Below are positions 14,115 through 21,071 of a stretch of 46,101 nt of DNA, piece after piece. The DNA comes from a virus. Position 1 is the stretch's first letter. The number at the start of each line of letters is the position of its first letter. The translations under genes and the position numbers were made by a program. The stretch lies in the IMG/VR virus record IMGVR_UViG_3300020477_000038, positions 1 to 46,101 of that record; one strand, 5' to 3'. The notes under the pieces are model-generated. The model ran no database searches and was not told the origin of the DNA. It worked only from the letters and a program-made list of their open reading frames with translations.

Positions 14115-14675
14115 CGTCTGGTATATGCGTAGCCCAGTTGTACTGAATCATGTGTCCTCATGCCTGTAGTTCCCGGACAACTGGATCAGCTGAATATACA
14201 AGCCGGAGTTCACAGGTTCTCTTGCATCTGGTAGCCACGCCAGGGGCGACAAAGTGGCAAACACTCTTATGAGTGCGTTTTGGAAAGGCGGTTAGCACAT
14301 TTCTTGTCTGTCGTTTGTTCGGCGTGTTAGCCGTCTTTACCAAAGCGTTACAACCCCGAATAAAACGGGGCGTTACAGCCGTAGGTTGGGCGCTTTCCCG
14401 AGTCTCTGAAAAAAGAGAGCCAGTTTTACCGACTGCAGTGAGGGTTACAGAACAAATAGGTACCGGTAAGGCAGTTAACTGGCCAGTGACGTTAACACCG
14501 GTTATGAGCGGCGGAATGCGGCATTAGCAGTGCTGGCTGGTAGGTGTGGCTCACCTACGAAACAAACGAGCCAACTAAAAGGCGCGTTCAGCCCGCAAGG
14601 GCCGAACGCAAGACAATAAAAAACCCGCTAGGTCGGCAAACCAAAACGCGGGTTATTCATCAATCGAGGTTAATT
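14115..14675 (+). ncRNA. 561-bp structured stretch without a convincing gene
   Basis: No frame here has a good ribosome site. Several inverted repeats follow each other: CCCCG/CGGGG (14354-14370), CTCT/AGAG around 14404-14418, GTAGGTG-TGGCT-CACCTAC (about 14540-14558), GCGTTC...CCC-GCAA-GGG...GAACGC (about 14583-14608) and AACCCGC/GCGGGTT (about 14622-14653). The last three crowd into the 120 bases before the initiator gene. GCGTTACA occurs twice. It could be a structured RNA, a long 5' leader, or an origin-associated region. The call as RNA is inference. Confidence 0.4.
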
Positions 14676-15473
14676 ATGACGCAAACAGCGGAAGTAATCA
14701 ATTTTGCGAGGCCATACGTGAAAGCAGACATAGACAACGGCTATGACAGACTCGCCCACGACTTAACTAATGCTTTAGCCAGGAACTATTCAAGCTTATC
14801 TGGGTGTGAGTATCAGGTTGTATTCGCGCTAATATCAAAAACGTTCAGATTCCAAAAAAGTAGTGACTGGATTGCCAATATCCAACTTTGTGAAATAACA
14901 GGTATGAGTGATGCGCATATTAGTAAAACGCTGCGCTCACTAAAGGCTAAAAATGTCGTCATCAAGCAGGGTAAAAAGACGGGTATAAACCCGGTTATTA
15001 GCGAATGGAAACTTAACCAATCAGTTAATAAAAGAGAAAATAAAAACTTAACCAATCAGTTCGATGAACTTAACCAATCAGTTCAGAAAGTTAACCAATC
15101 GGTTAAGAAAAAACAACCAATTAGACCCACACAAAAGAAAGAAACTAATACAAAAGAAACTAATACAAAAGAAAAGGTAGGCGCTAAACGCGCTACCCGT
15201 ATCCCTGAAAATTTCTCTGTAACGCCTGAGATGGAATCATGGGCAAAAGCAAAAAACTTCACTTTCAACCTGCAATCAGAAACTGAGAATTTCATTCTGT
15301 ACTGGCAGGGCGAAGGTAAAACCAAAGTAGACTGGCAAGCCACTTGGAAAAGCTGGATGAACAGAACTCAGCAACGTTTTGGTAGCGCTGGTGCTCCACG
15401 GCAATCAGCCAGCAGAGCCAGACCTGAAAACTTTAGCAGCAAAGACTATGGCAACGATCTGGTGAGGTTTTAA
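14676..15473 (+). CDS. lambda O-like replication initiator
   Basis: 265 residues. The N-terminal ~120 residues fit the phage O-type initiator winged helix (GYDRLAHDLTNALARNYSSLSGCEYQVVFALISKTFRFQKSSDWIA...MSDAHISKTLRSLKAKNVV). A repetitive Asn/Lys/Gln linker (residues ~112-170) is encoded by the iterons. The C-terminus (WAKAKNFTFNLQSETENFILYWQGEGKTKVDWQATWKSWMNR) is the part that usually contacts the loader. CGAGG precedes the ATG at 14676. It pairs with the DnaC-like gene just downstream, as O with P. Confidence 0.85.
   Translation: MTQTAEVINFARPYVKADIDNGYDRLAHDLTNALARNYSSLSGCEYQVVFALISKTFRFQKSSDWIANIQLCEITGMSDAHISKTLRSLKAKNVVIKQGKKTGINPVISEWKLNQSVNKRENKNLTNQFDELNQSVQKVNQSVKKKQPIRPTQKKETNTKETNTKEKVGAKRATRIPENFSVTPEMESWAKAKNFTFNLQSETENFILYWQGEGKTKVDWQATWKSWMNRTQQRFGSAGAPRQSASRARPENFSSKDYGNDLVRF
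15011..15104 (+). other. iterons inside the initiator gene, likely phage origin
   Basis: ACTTAACCAATCAGTT occurs at 15011-15026, 15046-15061 and 15068-15083, and with two changes at 15089-15104 (AGTTAACCAATCGGTT). The last three are spaced 21-22 bp, two helical turns. An A-rich run with a GAAACTAATACAAAA direct repeat follows to about 15176. This copies the plan of lambda ori: iterons plus A+T-rich DNA inside gene O. Confidence 0.75.
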
Positions 15474-15475
15474 TC

Positions 15476-16234
15476 ATGAATGTTCAAAAGGTAACAGTGA
15501 ATTGCGAAAAGCACGGTGATTATGAAGCCAACCAAATGGATATCTATGGCAAGGCTATAACCACGACAAAGTGCCCAAAGTGTGCTGTAGAGCATCTTGA
15601 AGAAACCAAGCGTAAAGAGCGTGAGGCCAGCGAGTTTGCCAAGAAAATAAGAATTGAAACAAGCGTAAATAACTTTGAGCGTTGCATTCCTGCCAGGTTC
15701 AAACACGCTACGCTTGAAAACTATGTAGCAGACACTCCGCAAAAACAAGAGAAGTTAAAAGCCTTTGAGCGCTACTCGGCAGCCTTTGGAAACAAGATTC
15801 AGGAAACTGGTGGAGGGCTAATACTTACCGGAAACCCTGGCACTGGTAAAACGCATTTATCAATAGGCCTTGGTCGTGAGCTGGCCAGTGTTGGTTGGCA
15901 TGTTGCCTACGTAAACCTCACTAACCTAATCAGGAGGATCCGTTCAACCTGGACAGATGAAACGCAAAGCGAAGATGAAATTATTCGCAGGCTTCAGGAT
16001 TTAAACCTTCTGATCATCGATGAGGTTGGCGCGCAAACCGGAAGTGATAACGAAAGAAATATCATATTTGAAATTGTGAATGGCCGGTATGAGCAGGTAA
16101 AGCCAACAATCATCATATCGAATTATTCTGTCAAAGAGGTTGCTGACTTCATCAGTGAGCGAAGCGTTGACCGCATTACCCAAGGCGGGGCCGTTCTTAA
16201 CTTTACTTGGGAAAGCTACAGAGGTGCAGCATGA
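15476..16234 (+). CDS. DnaC/IstB-like AAA+ helicase loader
   Basis: 252 residues. The N-terminus has a metal-site-like CEKHGDY and CPKC. Walker A is GNPGTGKT (119-126), Walker B LLIIDE (178-183), followed by a sensor-like ISNYS and the arginine in SVDRI. It would load the host replicative helicase DnaB onto the origin opened by the O-like protein upstream, as DnaC-type loaders of many lambdoid phages do. Two bases separate it from the initiator gene, and its stop overlaps the next start. Confidence 0.9.
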   Translation: MNVQKVTVNCEKHGDYEANQMDIYGKAITTTKCPKCAVEHLEETKRKEREASEFAKKIRIETSVNNFERCIPARFKHATLENYVADTPQKQEKLKAFERYSAAFGNKIQETGGGLILTGNPGTGKTHLSIGLGRELASVGWHVAYVNLTNLIRRIRSTWTDETQSEDEIIRRLQDLNLLIIDEVGAQTGSDNERNIIFEIVNGRYEQVKPTIIISNYSVKEVADFISERSVDRITQGGAVLNFTWESYRGAA

Positions 16235-16488
16235 GCAAATCAAGAGAGGCCGCTGAAATCATGTTGGCAAATGGAGGGTGGTTCACAGCTTATACACTAG
16301 GAAAGGCAATGGGGCTGCCATCTCAAAAGGCGTCAGGTTTTCTGTGGAATATCCGCAACAGCCCAATGTATCAAACTGAAGAAACGCCGCTTCCAGGTAG
16401 AAAAATAAAGCTGATCGCCATTAACGGCCGGAAGAGAACTGAAAAGTCGCTCTGGAATCTGGCGCTGTTTGGAGGGAAGAAAGCGTGA
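16231..16488 (+). CDS. winged-helix-like protein, paralogue of the gene at 3869
   Basis: 85 residues (MSKSREAAEIMLANGGWFTAY...). The motif GGWFTAYTLGKAMG...KASGFLWNIRNS...TEETPLPGRKIKLIAI repeats that of the leftward gene at 3869-4198, so a duplication placed one copy in each early operon. The ATG at 16231 overlaps the loader stop (ATGA). Predicted DNA-binding, target unknown. Confidence 0.7.
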   Translation: MSKSREAAEIMLANGGWFTAYTLGKAMGLPSQKASGFLWNIRNSPMYQTEETPLPGRKIKLIAINGRKRTEKSLWNLALFGGKKA

Positions 16489-17072
16489 AAATTTACAAAG
16501 TGATTTACGCCGATCCACCTTGGCAATTCAACAGCAAGAAAACGGGCGGCTCTATGAAGTCCGGTGCCGCACAAAAATATGACGTTATGGACACTGAAAG
16601 CATGAAGCAATGGGATATTCCAGCAATATGCCAAGACGACTGCTTGCTGGTTATGTGGTACGTGGGCGCCATGCCGAAAGAAGCAATTGAACTTGCTGAA
16701 GCGTGGGGTTTTCGTCTTGTAAACATTAATGGCTTTGTGTGGGATAAAGAAACGAAGCACGGTAAGGACTTTTTTGGCATGGGAAGCATTACTCGCGCTT
16801 CAACTGAATCGGCTTTAGTCGCTGTTCGCGGTAAGACTAGCAATATCATCAAAGATCGATCTGTACGTTCACGCATTCGCGCCAAAGTTGGTGAGCATTC
16901 AGAAAAGCCACAGGCATTTAGAGAAGCTATCGAAAAGCTATGCGGTGACGTTCCTCGCCTGGAAATGTTCGCAAGAAAACAAACGCCAGGTTGGGATGTG
17001 TTTGGCAATCAAGTTGATGGTTCTATCTCAATCCCATTTAGTCGCCAATTAACATTGGGAGCAGTGGCATGA
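16485..17072 (+). CDS. MT-A70 family adenine methyltransferase
   Basis: 195 residues starting with GTG (MKIYKVIYADPPWQF). DPPW at 10-13 is the catalytic motif of N6-adenine methyltransferases of the MT-A70 class; a WGFRLVNINGFVWDKE region and SEKPQAFREAIEKLCG (substrate/SAM pocket) follow in the expected order. It could modify phage DNA against host restriction or regulate transcription. The start overlaps the previous stop (GTGA). Confidence 0.88.
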   Translation: MKIYKVIYADPPWQFNSKKTGGSMKSGAAQKYDVMDTESMKQWDIPAICQDDCLLVMWYVGAMPKEAIELAEAWGFRLVNINGFVWDKETKHGKDFFGMGSITRASTESALVAVRGKTSNIIKDRSVRSRIRAKVGEHSEKPQAFREAIEKLCGDVPRLEMFARKQTPGWDVFGNQVDGSISIPFSRQLTLGAVA

Positions 17073-17221
17073 GCAACCTACAACCAAAAAACTGGATCCG
17101 CCCACCTTACGCCAAGGAAGGAAAAAGCGTAAGGAAGCGCTGGATGCCGCCGAGGAACGGGCCCATAAACAGCCGGCCAATATCTTTGAGGATTTTGAGC
17201 AGATGTTTAAGGAGTTGGCGT
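17069..17221 (+). CDS. small gene with candidate -1 frameshift
   Basis: The ATG at 17069 overlaps the methyltransferase stop (ATGA). Frame 0 reads MSNLQPKN and then becomes unlike a protein. It contains A AAA AAC, an exact -1 slippery heptamer, near 17086-17092. The -1 frame then reads LDPPLRQGRKKRKEALDAAE, followed by ERAHKQPANIFEDFEQMF, and stops at 17219-17221, overlapping the next GTG start as every neighbour does. The -1 frame has no usual start codon of its own. Either a programmed frameshift makes a ~50-residue protein or one A is missing from the homopolymer. Function unknown. Confidence 0.6.
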
Positions 17222-17414
17222 GAGAGATAAAATCATCATTTCCGTACTGGTAACCGCCATTGCTTATTGCATTGGCGCCATGCTGGTAATAGCAGGGCTA
17301 ACTACAGCCAACGGTCTGGCGGTGTTGGCGGTAATAGCCACATGCTCTGTAATCGTTGTTAATCATCTTTGCCGGGCAATGTGTTCGCGCCGTAGGAGTA
17401 AGCGCAATGGCTGA
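17220..17414 (+). CDS. small membrane protein with two helices
   Basis: 64 residues starting GTG (MRDKIIISVLVTAIAYCIGA...). Two hydrophobic segments (~5-27 and ~30-49) are followed by a basic Cys/Arg-rich tail. The start overlaps the preceding stop (GTGA). Inner-membrane location predicted; function unknown. Confidence 0.65.
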   Translation: MRDKIIISVLVTAIAYCIGAMLVIAGLTTANGLAVLAVIATCSVIVVNHLCRAMCSRRRSKRNG

Positions 17415-17865
17415 AGCACTTTTGAAGCGAGTAGGGGAAGGCTTTTTGCCGGTACCCAGCGCTAACGACCCGGACGCATTTAAAAGCGTGCATGCTGGTG
17501 AAACTATTAGAGTGGTATTCACAAAGCCTCGCAACTCAAAGTATCACCGCAAATTCTTCGCCATGCTAAATGTTGGGTATGAAGCATTTGAGCCCCCAGA
17601 GCAGTTACACAAAGGGTTGCCAGTTCAGAAGAACTTTGAGCGCTTCCGCAAAGACGTCATTATCTCCGCCGGGTTTTATAACGTGGTCGCCAATCTGAAA
17701 GGTGAAGTACGCGCCGAGGCCCATTCTATCAGCTTCGGTAATATGGGTGAGGAAGAGTTTACCAAGTTATATAACGCCTGCTGTAACGTACTGCTTCAGC
17801 GGGTGCTGAGAAACTATACCCGCGATGACTTGGACCGTGTTGTTGAAGAGTTGGTGAGGTTCTGA
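17407..17865 (+). CDS. DUF1367 family protein
   Basis: 152 residues. Follows the DUF1367 pattern of lambdoid nin-region proteins: GEGFLPVPSANDPDAFKSVHAGE, then FTKPRNSKYHRKFFAMLNVGYEAFEP and a C-terminal LNYTRDD-like stretch. Their biochemical role is not established; they are placed near ninB/ninG recombination functions. GGAG lies eight bases before the ATG at 17407, which overlaps the previous gene end. Confidence 0.82.
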   Translation: MAEALLKRVGEGFLPVPSANDPDAFKSVHAGETIRVVFTKPRNSKYHRKFFAMLNVGYEAFEPPEQLHKGLPVQKNFERFRKDVIISAGFYNVVANLKGEVRAEAHSISFGNMGEEEFTKLYNACCNVLLQRVLRNYTRDDLDRVVEELVRF

Positions 17866-18431
17866 TGAGTAAACGCCAGTGCGCCCACTGCAAAACACGC
17901 AAACCGGCCGAGCAAATGCTTATCCGGGGTTTAAAGGCGTACTGCAGTCAAGAACACTTCATTGAATGGGCCGCTGGCAATGTTTCATCACTGGCAAAAA
18001 AGGGGAAATCCATTGAACGCAAAAGACGCCAGGCGAAAAAAGAAAAACTCAAAACAAAATCGCAACACTTACGAGAGGCCCAATCGGAATTTAACAAGTT
18101 TATCCGTATCAGGGATGCGAAGGAGCCGTGTATCTCTTGCGGTCGCTTTCACACTGGCAAGTATGACGCCGGTCACTATCGAACAACCGGAGCGAATCCA
18201 GAATTAAGGTTTGATGAGGACAATTGTCACCGTCAGTGTGTCCCATGCAATCAGCATTTATCCGGAAATTTAATTAACTACCGCATAAATCTGATAAACA
18301 AAATCGGCATTGAGCGAGTCGAGCGCCTTGAAGGTCCACATGAGTTACCAAATTGGACCATTGAGCAGATACAAGAAATAAAAAAACACTACCGTCAGAA
18401 ATGGCAGGAATTAGAAAAGAAAGCGGCTTAG
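17865..18431 (+). CDS. ninG: NinG / Rap recombination protein
   Basis: 188 residues. The N-terminal zinc site (CAHCKTRKP...AYCSQEH), a basic coiled middle (KRRQAKKEKLKTKSQHLREAQ) and a nuclease-like core (CISCGRFHTGKYDAGHYRTTGANPELRF...NCHRQCVPCNQHLSGN) match NinG/Rap. In lambda, Rap is a structure-specific endonuclease that resolves recombination intermediates in the RecBCD pathway. The start overlaps the previous stop (TGATG). Confidence 0.92.
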   Translation: MSKRQCAHCKTRKPAEQMLIRGLKAYCSQEHFIEWAAGNVSSLAKKGKSIERKRRQAKKEKLKTKSQHLREAQSEFNKFIRIRDAKEPCISCGRFHTGKYDAGHYRTTGANPELRFDEDNCHRQCVPCNQHLSGNLINYRINLINKIGIERVERLEGPHELPNWTIEQIQEIKKHYRQKWQELEKKAA

Positions 18432-18452
18432 CCGTGCGCTAATGAGGTTGAA

Positions 18453-18713
18453 ATGGTATCAAATCCAACATTGCCAGAACTTAATGATAGTCGGCCAATA
18501 CCTCGCGGTGGTCTAGTTATTAGGTATGCAAGGAAATTGCGAGGCTATACAATTTTAGAGTATTCGCATTCAGTTGGTTTAGCTAAAAACACCCTAAGCA
18601 ATTGGGAGCGAGGAGTGTGTGAGCCGAGTTTCTTTATGGTTATGACAATCCTGAACGATTTAAAAGTAGATTTAGTGGAGGCCTATAAAAATGCACAAAG
18701 ACCAGCCAACTAG
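18453..18713 (+). CDS. XRE-type helix-turn-helix protein
   Basis: 86 residues. A XRE helix-turn-helix lies at about residues 22-78 (VIRYARKLRGYTILEYSHSVGLAKNTLSNWERGVCEPSFF). GAGG lies six bases before the ATG. It sits just before the Q-position gene, so it may tune late transcription, by context only. Confidence 0.75.
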   Translation: MVSNPTLPELNDSRPIPRGGLVIRYARKLRGYTILEYSHSVGLAKNTLSNWERGVCEPSFFMVMTILNDLKVDLVEAYKNAQRPAN

Positions 18714-19119
18714 AACTATCAAGCAAACCCGCTCAGAGTTGCGTGAATGGGGTCGGTTCTGGCAGCGTTACGGTACTGAAGTCAGTTCAGGCGGTAGTTT
18801 ATTTGCTGCAATGATGCAGCGGTATCAAAAGAGCGATAGTAAATACCACAGACGGCGTAGAGTTAATAAAGATGACATTCGGTCAAACATGCCTGAAGGA
18901 GCGCAGCGCCCGGTTAGCGCTGATTGCTCACCCTCACGAACATCAGTTGCCTACTATGAGCGAGAGGTGTTTGTACCATGGAGTCTGCAAGGCCTGGATG
19001 ATTTTATTGAATCTATGCAGCGGGAGTGCTCTGAAGCATTACGTAGAAGATACGTAGAGGAAGAGGATGTTAGAGGTGTTTGGCTGGATAGGGCTGAAAA
19101 ACTTGTTATGTTTAGGTAA
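18691..19119 (+). CDS. putative late-gene regulator (Q position)
   Basis: 142 residues (MHKDQPTRTIKQTRSELREWGRFW...). Basic and helical, with LREWGRFWQRYGTEVSSGGS at the start and LDDFIESMQRECSEALRRRY near the end, resembling the general form of Q-type antiterminators without a decisive motif. It is followed at once by an A+T-rich promoter-like stretch and a terminator, the pR'-tR' plan on which lambda Q acts, and then by the lysis genes. Role inferred mainly from place. Confidence 0.5.
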   Translation: MHKDQPTRTIKQTRSELREWGRFWQRYGTEVSSGGSLFAAMMQRYQKSDSKYHRRRRVNKDDIRSNMPEGAQRPVSADCSPSRTSVAYYEREVFVPWSLQGLDDFIESMQRECSEALRRRYVEEEDVRGVWLDRAEKLVMFR

Positions 19120-19149
19120 AACACCAGATATTGGGTTTTTAAATGCCTC

Positions 19150-19222
19150 ATTTTGGGGTATAAATATATAAAATACGCGAGAAATGACTCAGGCTCTTGA
19201 ATGAAAATTCAGGGGCTTTTTT
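19150..19222 (+). terminator. late leader: A+T-rich promoter-like stretch plus terminator
   Basis: GCTCTTGAAT (19193-19202) pairs with ATTCAGGGGC (19207-19216) around a GAAA loop, followed by TTTTTTATT. Upstream lies TATAAATATATAAAAT (about 19160-19175), which holds plausible -10 boxes, without a clear -35. A short transcript stopped here and extended by the Q-position protein would switch on the late genes, as in lambda. Confidence 0.65.
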
Positions 19223-19240
19223 ATTGCCTAAAGGAAAGTG

Positions 19241-19627
19241 ATGTTTCAGCTCAGTGAAAGAAGTAAACGCCATTTAGACGGCGTTAACCCTAAACTGGTT
19301 GAAGTGGTTAAACTCGCCATACAATTGACGAAAGTTGATTTCGGTATCCCTATCACGGGCGGCTACCGCACAGCAGAGCAGCAGCGCGCACTTTATGACG
19401 CTGGCAAGTCTCAGCGGGACGGTTATCAAAATAAATCACACCACCAAGCCGGTAATGCGGTAGATGTATTTGCCTATGTAGATGGTAAGGCCAGTTACGA
19501 TATGGGTGATTTAGCCCAAGTGGCAGCTGTCATGCTTGAAGCCGGTCACCGGTTAGGTGTCAGCATCCGCTGGGGTGGTCTTTGGAAGTCATTTATTGAC
19601 GCTCCACACTTCGAGTTGGCAGAATGA
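19241..19627 (+). CDS. M15-family endopeptidase (endolysin)
   Basis: 128 residues. VanY/L-alanyl-D-glutamate peptidase pattern: ITGGYRTAEQQRALYDAG, the zinc motif H-x6-D in HQAGNAVDVF, and a C-terminal DAPHFEL with the third ligand. Like T5-type phage endolysins it would cut the peptide of the murein at lysis. No signal peptide, so it depends on a holin. AAGGAA lies five bases before the ATG at 19241. It overlaps the next gene by four bases. Confidence 0.88.
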   Translation: MFQLSERSKRHLDGVNPKLVEVVKLAIQLTKVDFGIPITGGYRTAEQQRALYDAGKSQRDGYQNKSHHQAGNAVDVFAYVDGKASYDMGDLAQVAAVMLEAGHRLGVSIRWGGLWKSFIDAPHFELAE

Positions 19628-20040
19628 ACTGGCTAACTACACTTGCATCACCAATCACGGCAATCGTTAAGGGCGTATCCGGCTTTGTCTCTAAAAAGCA
19701 GGAAATCACTGCCAATAAAGAAAAGGCTATAGCAAAGCTTAAACAGTCAAAACAAGAAGGCCAGCAGCATATCATTCTTACTGATGCCGAAGGCGAGGCA
19801 ATGCTTGCCAATGGCTTGGCCGGCAGTTGGAAAGATGAGTACGTAACCATCGTTATCACATTTCCAATTGTGCTGATTATGCTTGGCACGTTGTATTTTG
19901 CATTCACCCAGGATGACAGAATGCTTCAGGCAGGAGTTGAGTCAATCAAAGCGCTTGAATCTGCCGGTGTCGATATGGGTTTTCTCATGGAAGCTGTTGT
20001 TCTGGCCGCCATAAGCCTGAAAATATGGCGAAAATCTTAA
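19624..20040 (+). CDS. membrane protein of the 3-TM holin type
   Basis: 138 residues. An N-terminal amphipathic part, a charged Lys/Glu/Gln helix (~25-60), then SWKDEYVTIVITFPIVLIML, a transmembrane helix preceded by the SWKDE motif common in GTA/3TM-type phage holin families, and a second hydrophobic stretch near the C-terminus (VDMGFLMEAVVLAAISLKIW). Sits directly behind the endolysin (ATGA overlap). It may be the holin or a lysis accessory; a second holin candidate follows. Confidence 0.7.
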   Translation: MNWLTTLASPITAIVKGVSGFVSKKQEITANKEKAIAKLKQSKQEGQQHIILTDAEGEAMLANGLAGSWKDEYVTIVITFPIVLIMLGTLYFAFTQDDRMLQAGVESIKALESAGVDMGFLMEAVVLAAISLKIWRKS

Positions 20041-20045
20041 ACTAA

Positions 20046-20073
20046 TTGACAATAACATAACTGTATGTATATC
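20046..20073 (+). promoter_or_regulatory. promoter before the second holin candidate
   Basis: TTGACA (20046-20051), a 16-bp spacer and TATATC (20068-20073). It lies in the only real gap of the lysis cluster and would give the downstream gene its own transcript, starting almost at the ATG at 20081. Confidence 0.55.
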
Positions 20074-20110
20074 CAGTAAAATGCAAGTGTGTGAACAATT
20101 GAGACATATC

Positions 20111-20401
20111 ATGCACGTAATACAGCAGAATATTAATGACGACCAATCAATGATCGATAAAGCCAGCGCAACAACTTACACAAGTGGGGCACTGACGGCA
20201 TTGTGGGGGTTCGTCACCTCTCAAGAGTTCGGAATATTTTTCGGTATTTTTATCGGTAGCGCCACTTACCTTTTAACGTGGTGGTACAAACAGAAAGACT
20301 TGGCATTTAAGCGGGCTGATGAACGGCGCAAACAAGAATTGCACGAGGCCACTATGCAGGCTATGGCAAATAACGCACCGGAAAACATAAAAGAAGAATA
20401 A
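20111..20401 (+). CDS. class II-like holin
   Basis: 96 residues from the ATG at 20111 (MHVIQQNINDDQSMIDKASA), 106 from the in-frame ATG at 20081. Two hydrophobic segments (TYTSGALTALWGFV, FGIFFGIFIGSATYLLTWWY) are followed by a highly charged tail (KQKDLAFKRADERRKQE), the build of HP1/lambda-S21-type holins. Two starts in frame are typical of holin/antiholin pairs, but neither has a strong ribosome site. It would form the hole that releases the endolysin. Confidence 0.75.
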   Translation: MHVIQQNINDDQSMIDKASATTYTSGALTALWGFVTSQEFGIFFGIFIGSATYLLTWWYKQKDLAFKRADERRKQELHEATMQAMANNAPENIKEE

Positions 20402-20404
20402 CTC

Positions 20405-20812
20405 ATGATTGTCATCTTTGGCCGTTCCAATCACTGGATTTCACGGCTGATAAGATGGCGCACAAGGTCAGATTGGTCCCATGTCGGAATTGTTGATCTT
20501 AACCGAGTGTTAGAGTCAAAAGGTCCGATAGGCGTACAGTTTACCCCGATCAGCGAATTCATAGCGCGTTACACTCACACCGAGATTCGTTGTCTCCCTG
20601 GCAGCATAGAAAAAGCAAAATCAAAACTCGGTGCTCCATTCGATAGGCGTGGGCTGAAAGGGTTATTTTTTAAATTAAAAAACACTCACGATAAAAAAGC
20701 GTGGTTCTGCTCTGAGTTAGTCGCATACGCATCTGATGAAATACACGATGATGACGCACACTTAGTAACACCAGAGCGTATTTATAGGTTAAGCACAAGG
20801 TTACCGAAATGA
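20405..20812 (+). CDS. permuted papain-like (YiiX/NlpC-type) protein
   Basis: 135 residues. His26 in WSHVGIVD comes before Cys102 in WFCSELVAYA, the circularly permuted order of YiiX/YebB-like NlpC/P60 proteins; Glu60 (HTEIRCLPG) could complete the site. Family members are amidases or thioesterases. In the lysis cluster, peptidoglycan or lipid cleavage is plausible. The start is four bases after the holin stop. Confidence 0.75.
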   Translation: MIVIFGRSNHWISRLIRWRTRSDWSHVGIVDLNRVLESKGPIGVQFTPISEFIARYTHTEIRCLPGSIEKAKSKLGAPFDRRGLKGLFFKLKNTHDKKAWFCSELVAYASDEIHDDDAHLVTPERIYRLSTRLPK

Positions 20813-21063
20813 GCGTTGAGATTTCAAATCAACAAGTTTTCCCTAAGTTCGACGGCGAGGCCGTTTTGTCTATTAAGTTTGTTGATGGATCGCCGCAGTT
20901 GGAATTCAATGCCGGGGATGGGTGGGAGCCGTTTGGGGAAGGTTTGTATACCTCAAGCACTGCAGTCGGTATCAGTGGTCACCCAGAGTTGGACTACAGA
21001 ATGAATAATATTGGCAATTCAGTCATTAGGTTGCTGGGCAGTAAAAACGGTATTCCGCTTTAG
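20809..21063 (+). CDS. hypothetical late protein
   Basis: 84 residues (MSVEISNQQVFPKFDGEAVLS...), beta-rich with many Gly/Asn. The ATG overlaps the preceding stop (ATGA). No family recognised; it could be a small virion or fibre-related protein. Confidence 0.6.
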   Translation: MSVEISNQQVFPKFDGEAVLSIKFVDGSPQLEFNAGDGWEPFGEGLYTSSTAVGISGHPELDYRMNNIGNSVIRLLGSKNGIPL

Positions 21064-21071
21064 GGATTATT

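Noticed and set aside
14273-14527. 84-codon plus-strand frame in the gene-free stretch
   Set aside because: Starts GTG without ribosome site, crosses several hairpins and looks like open sequence without protein character; treated as part of the structured region.
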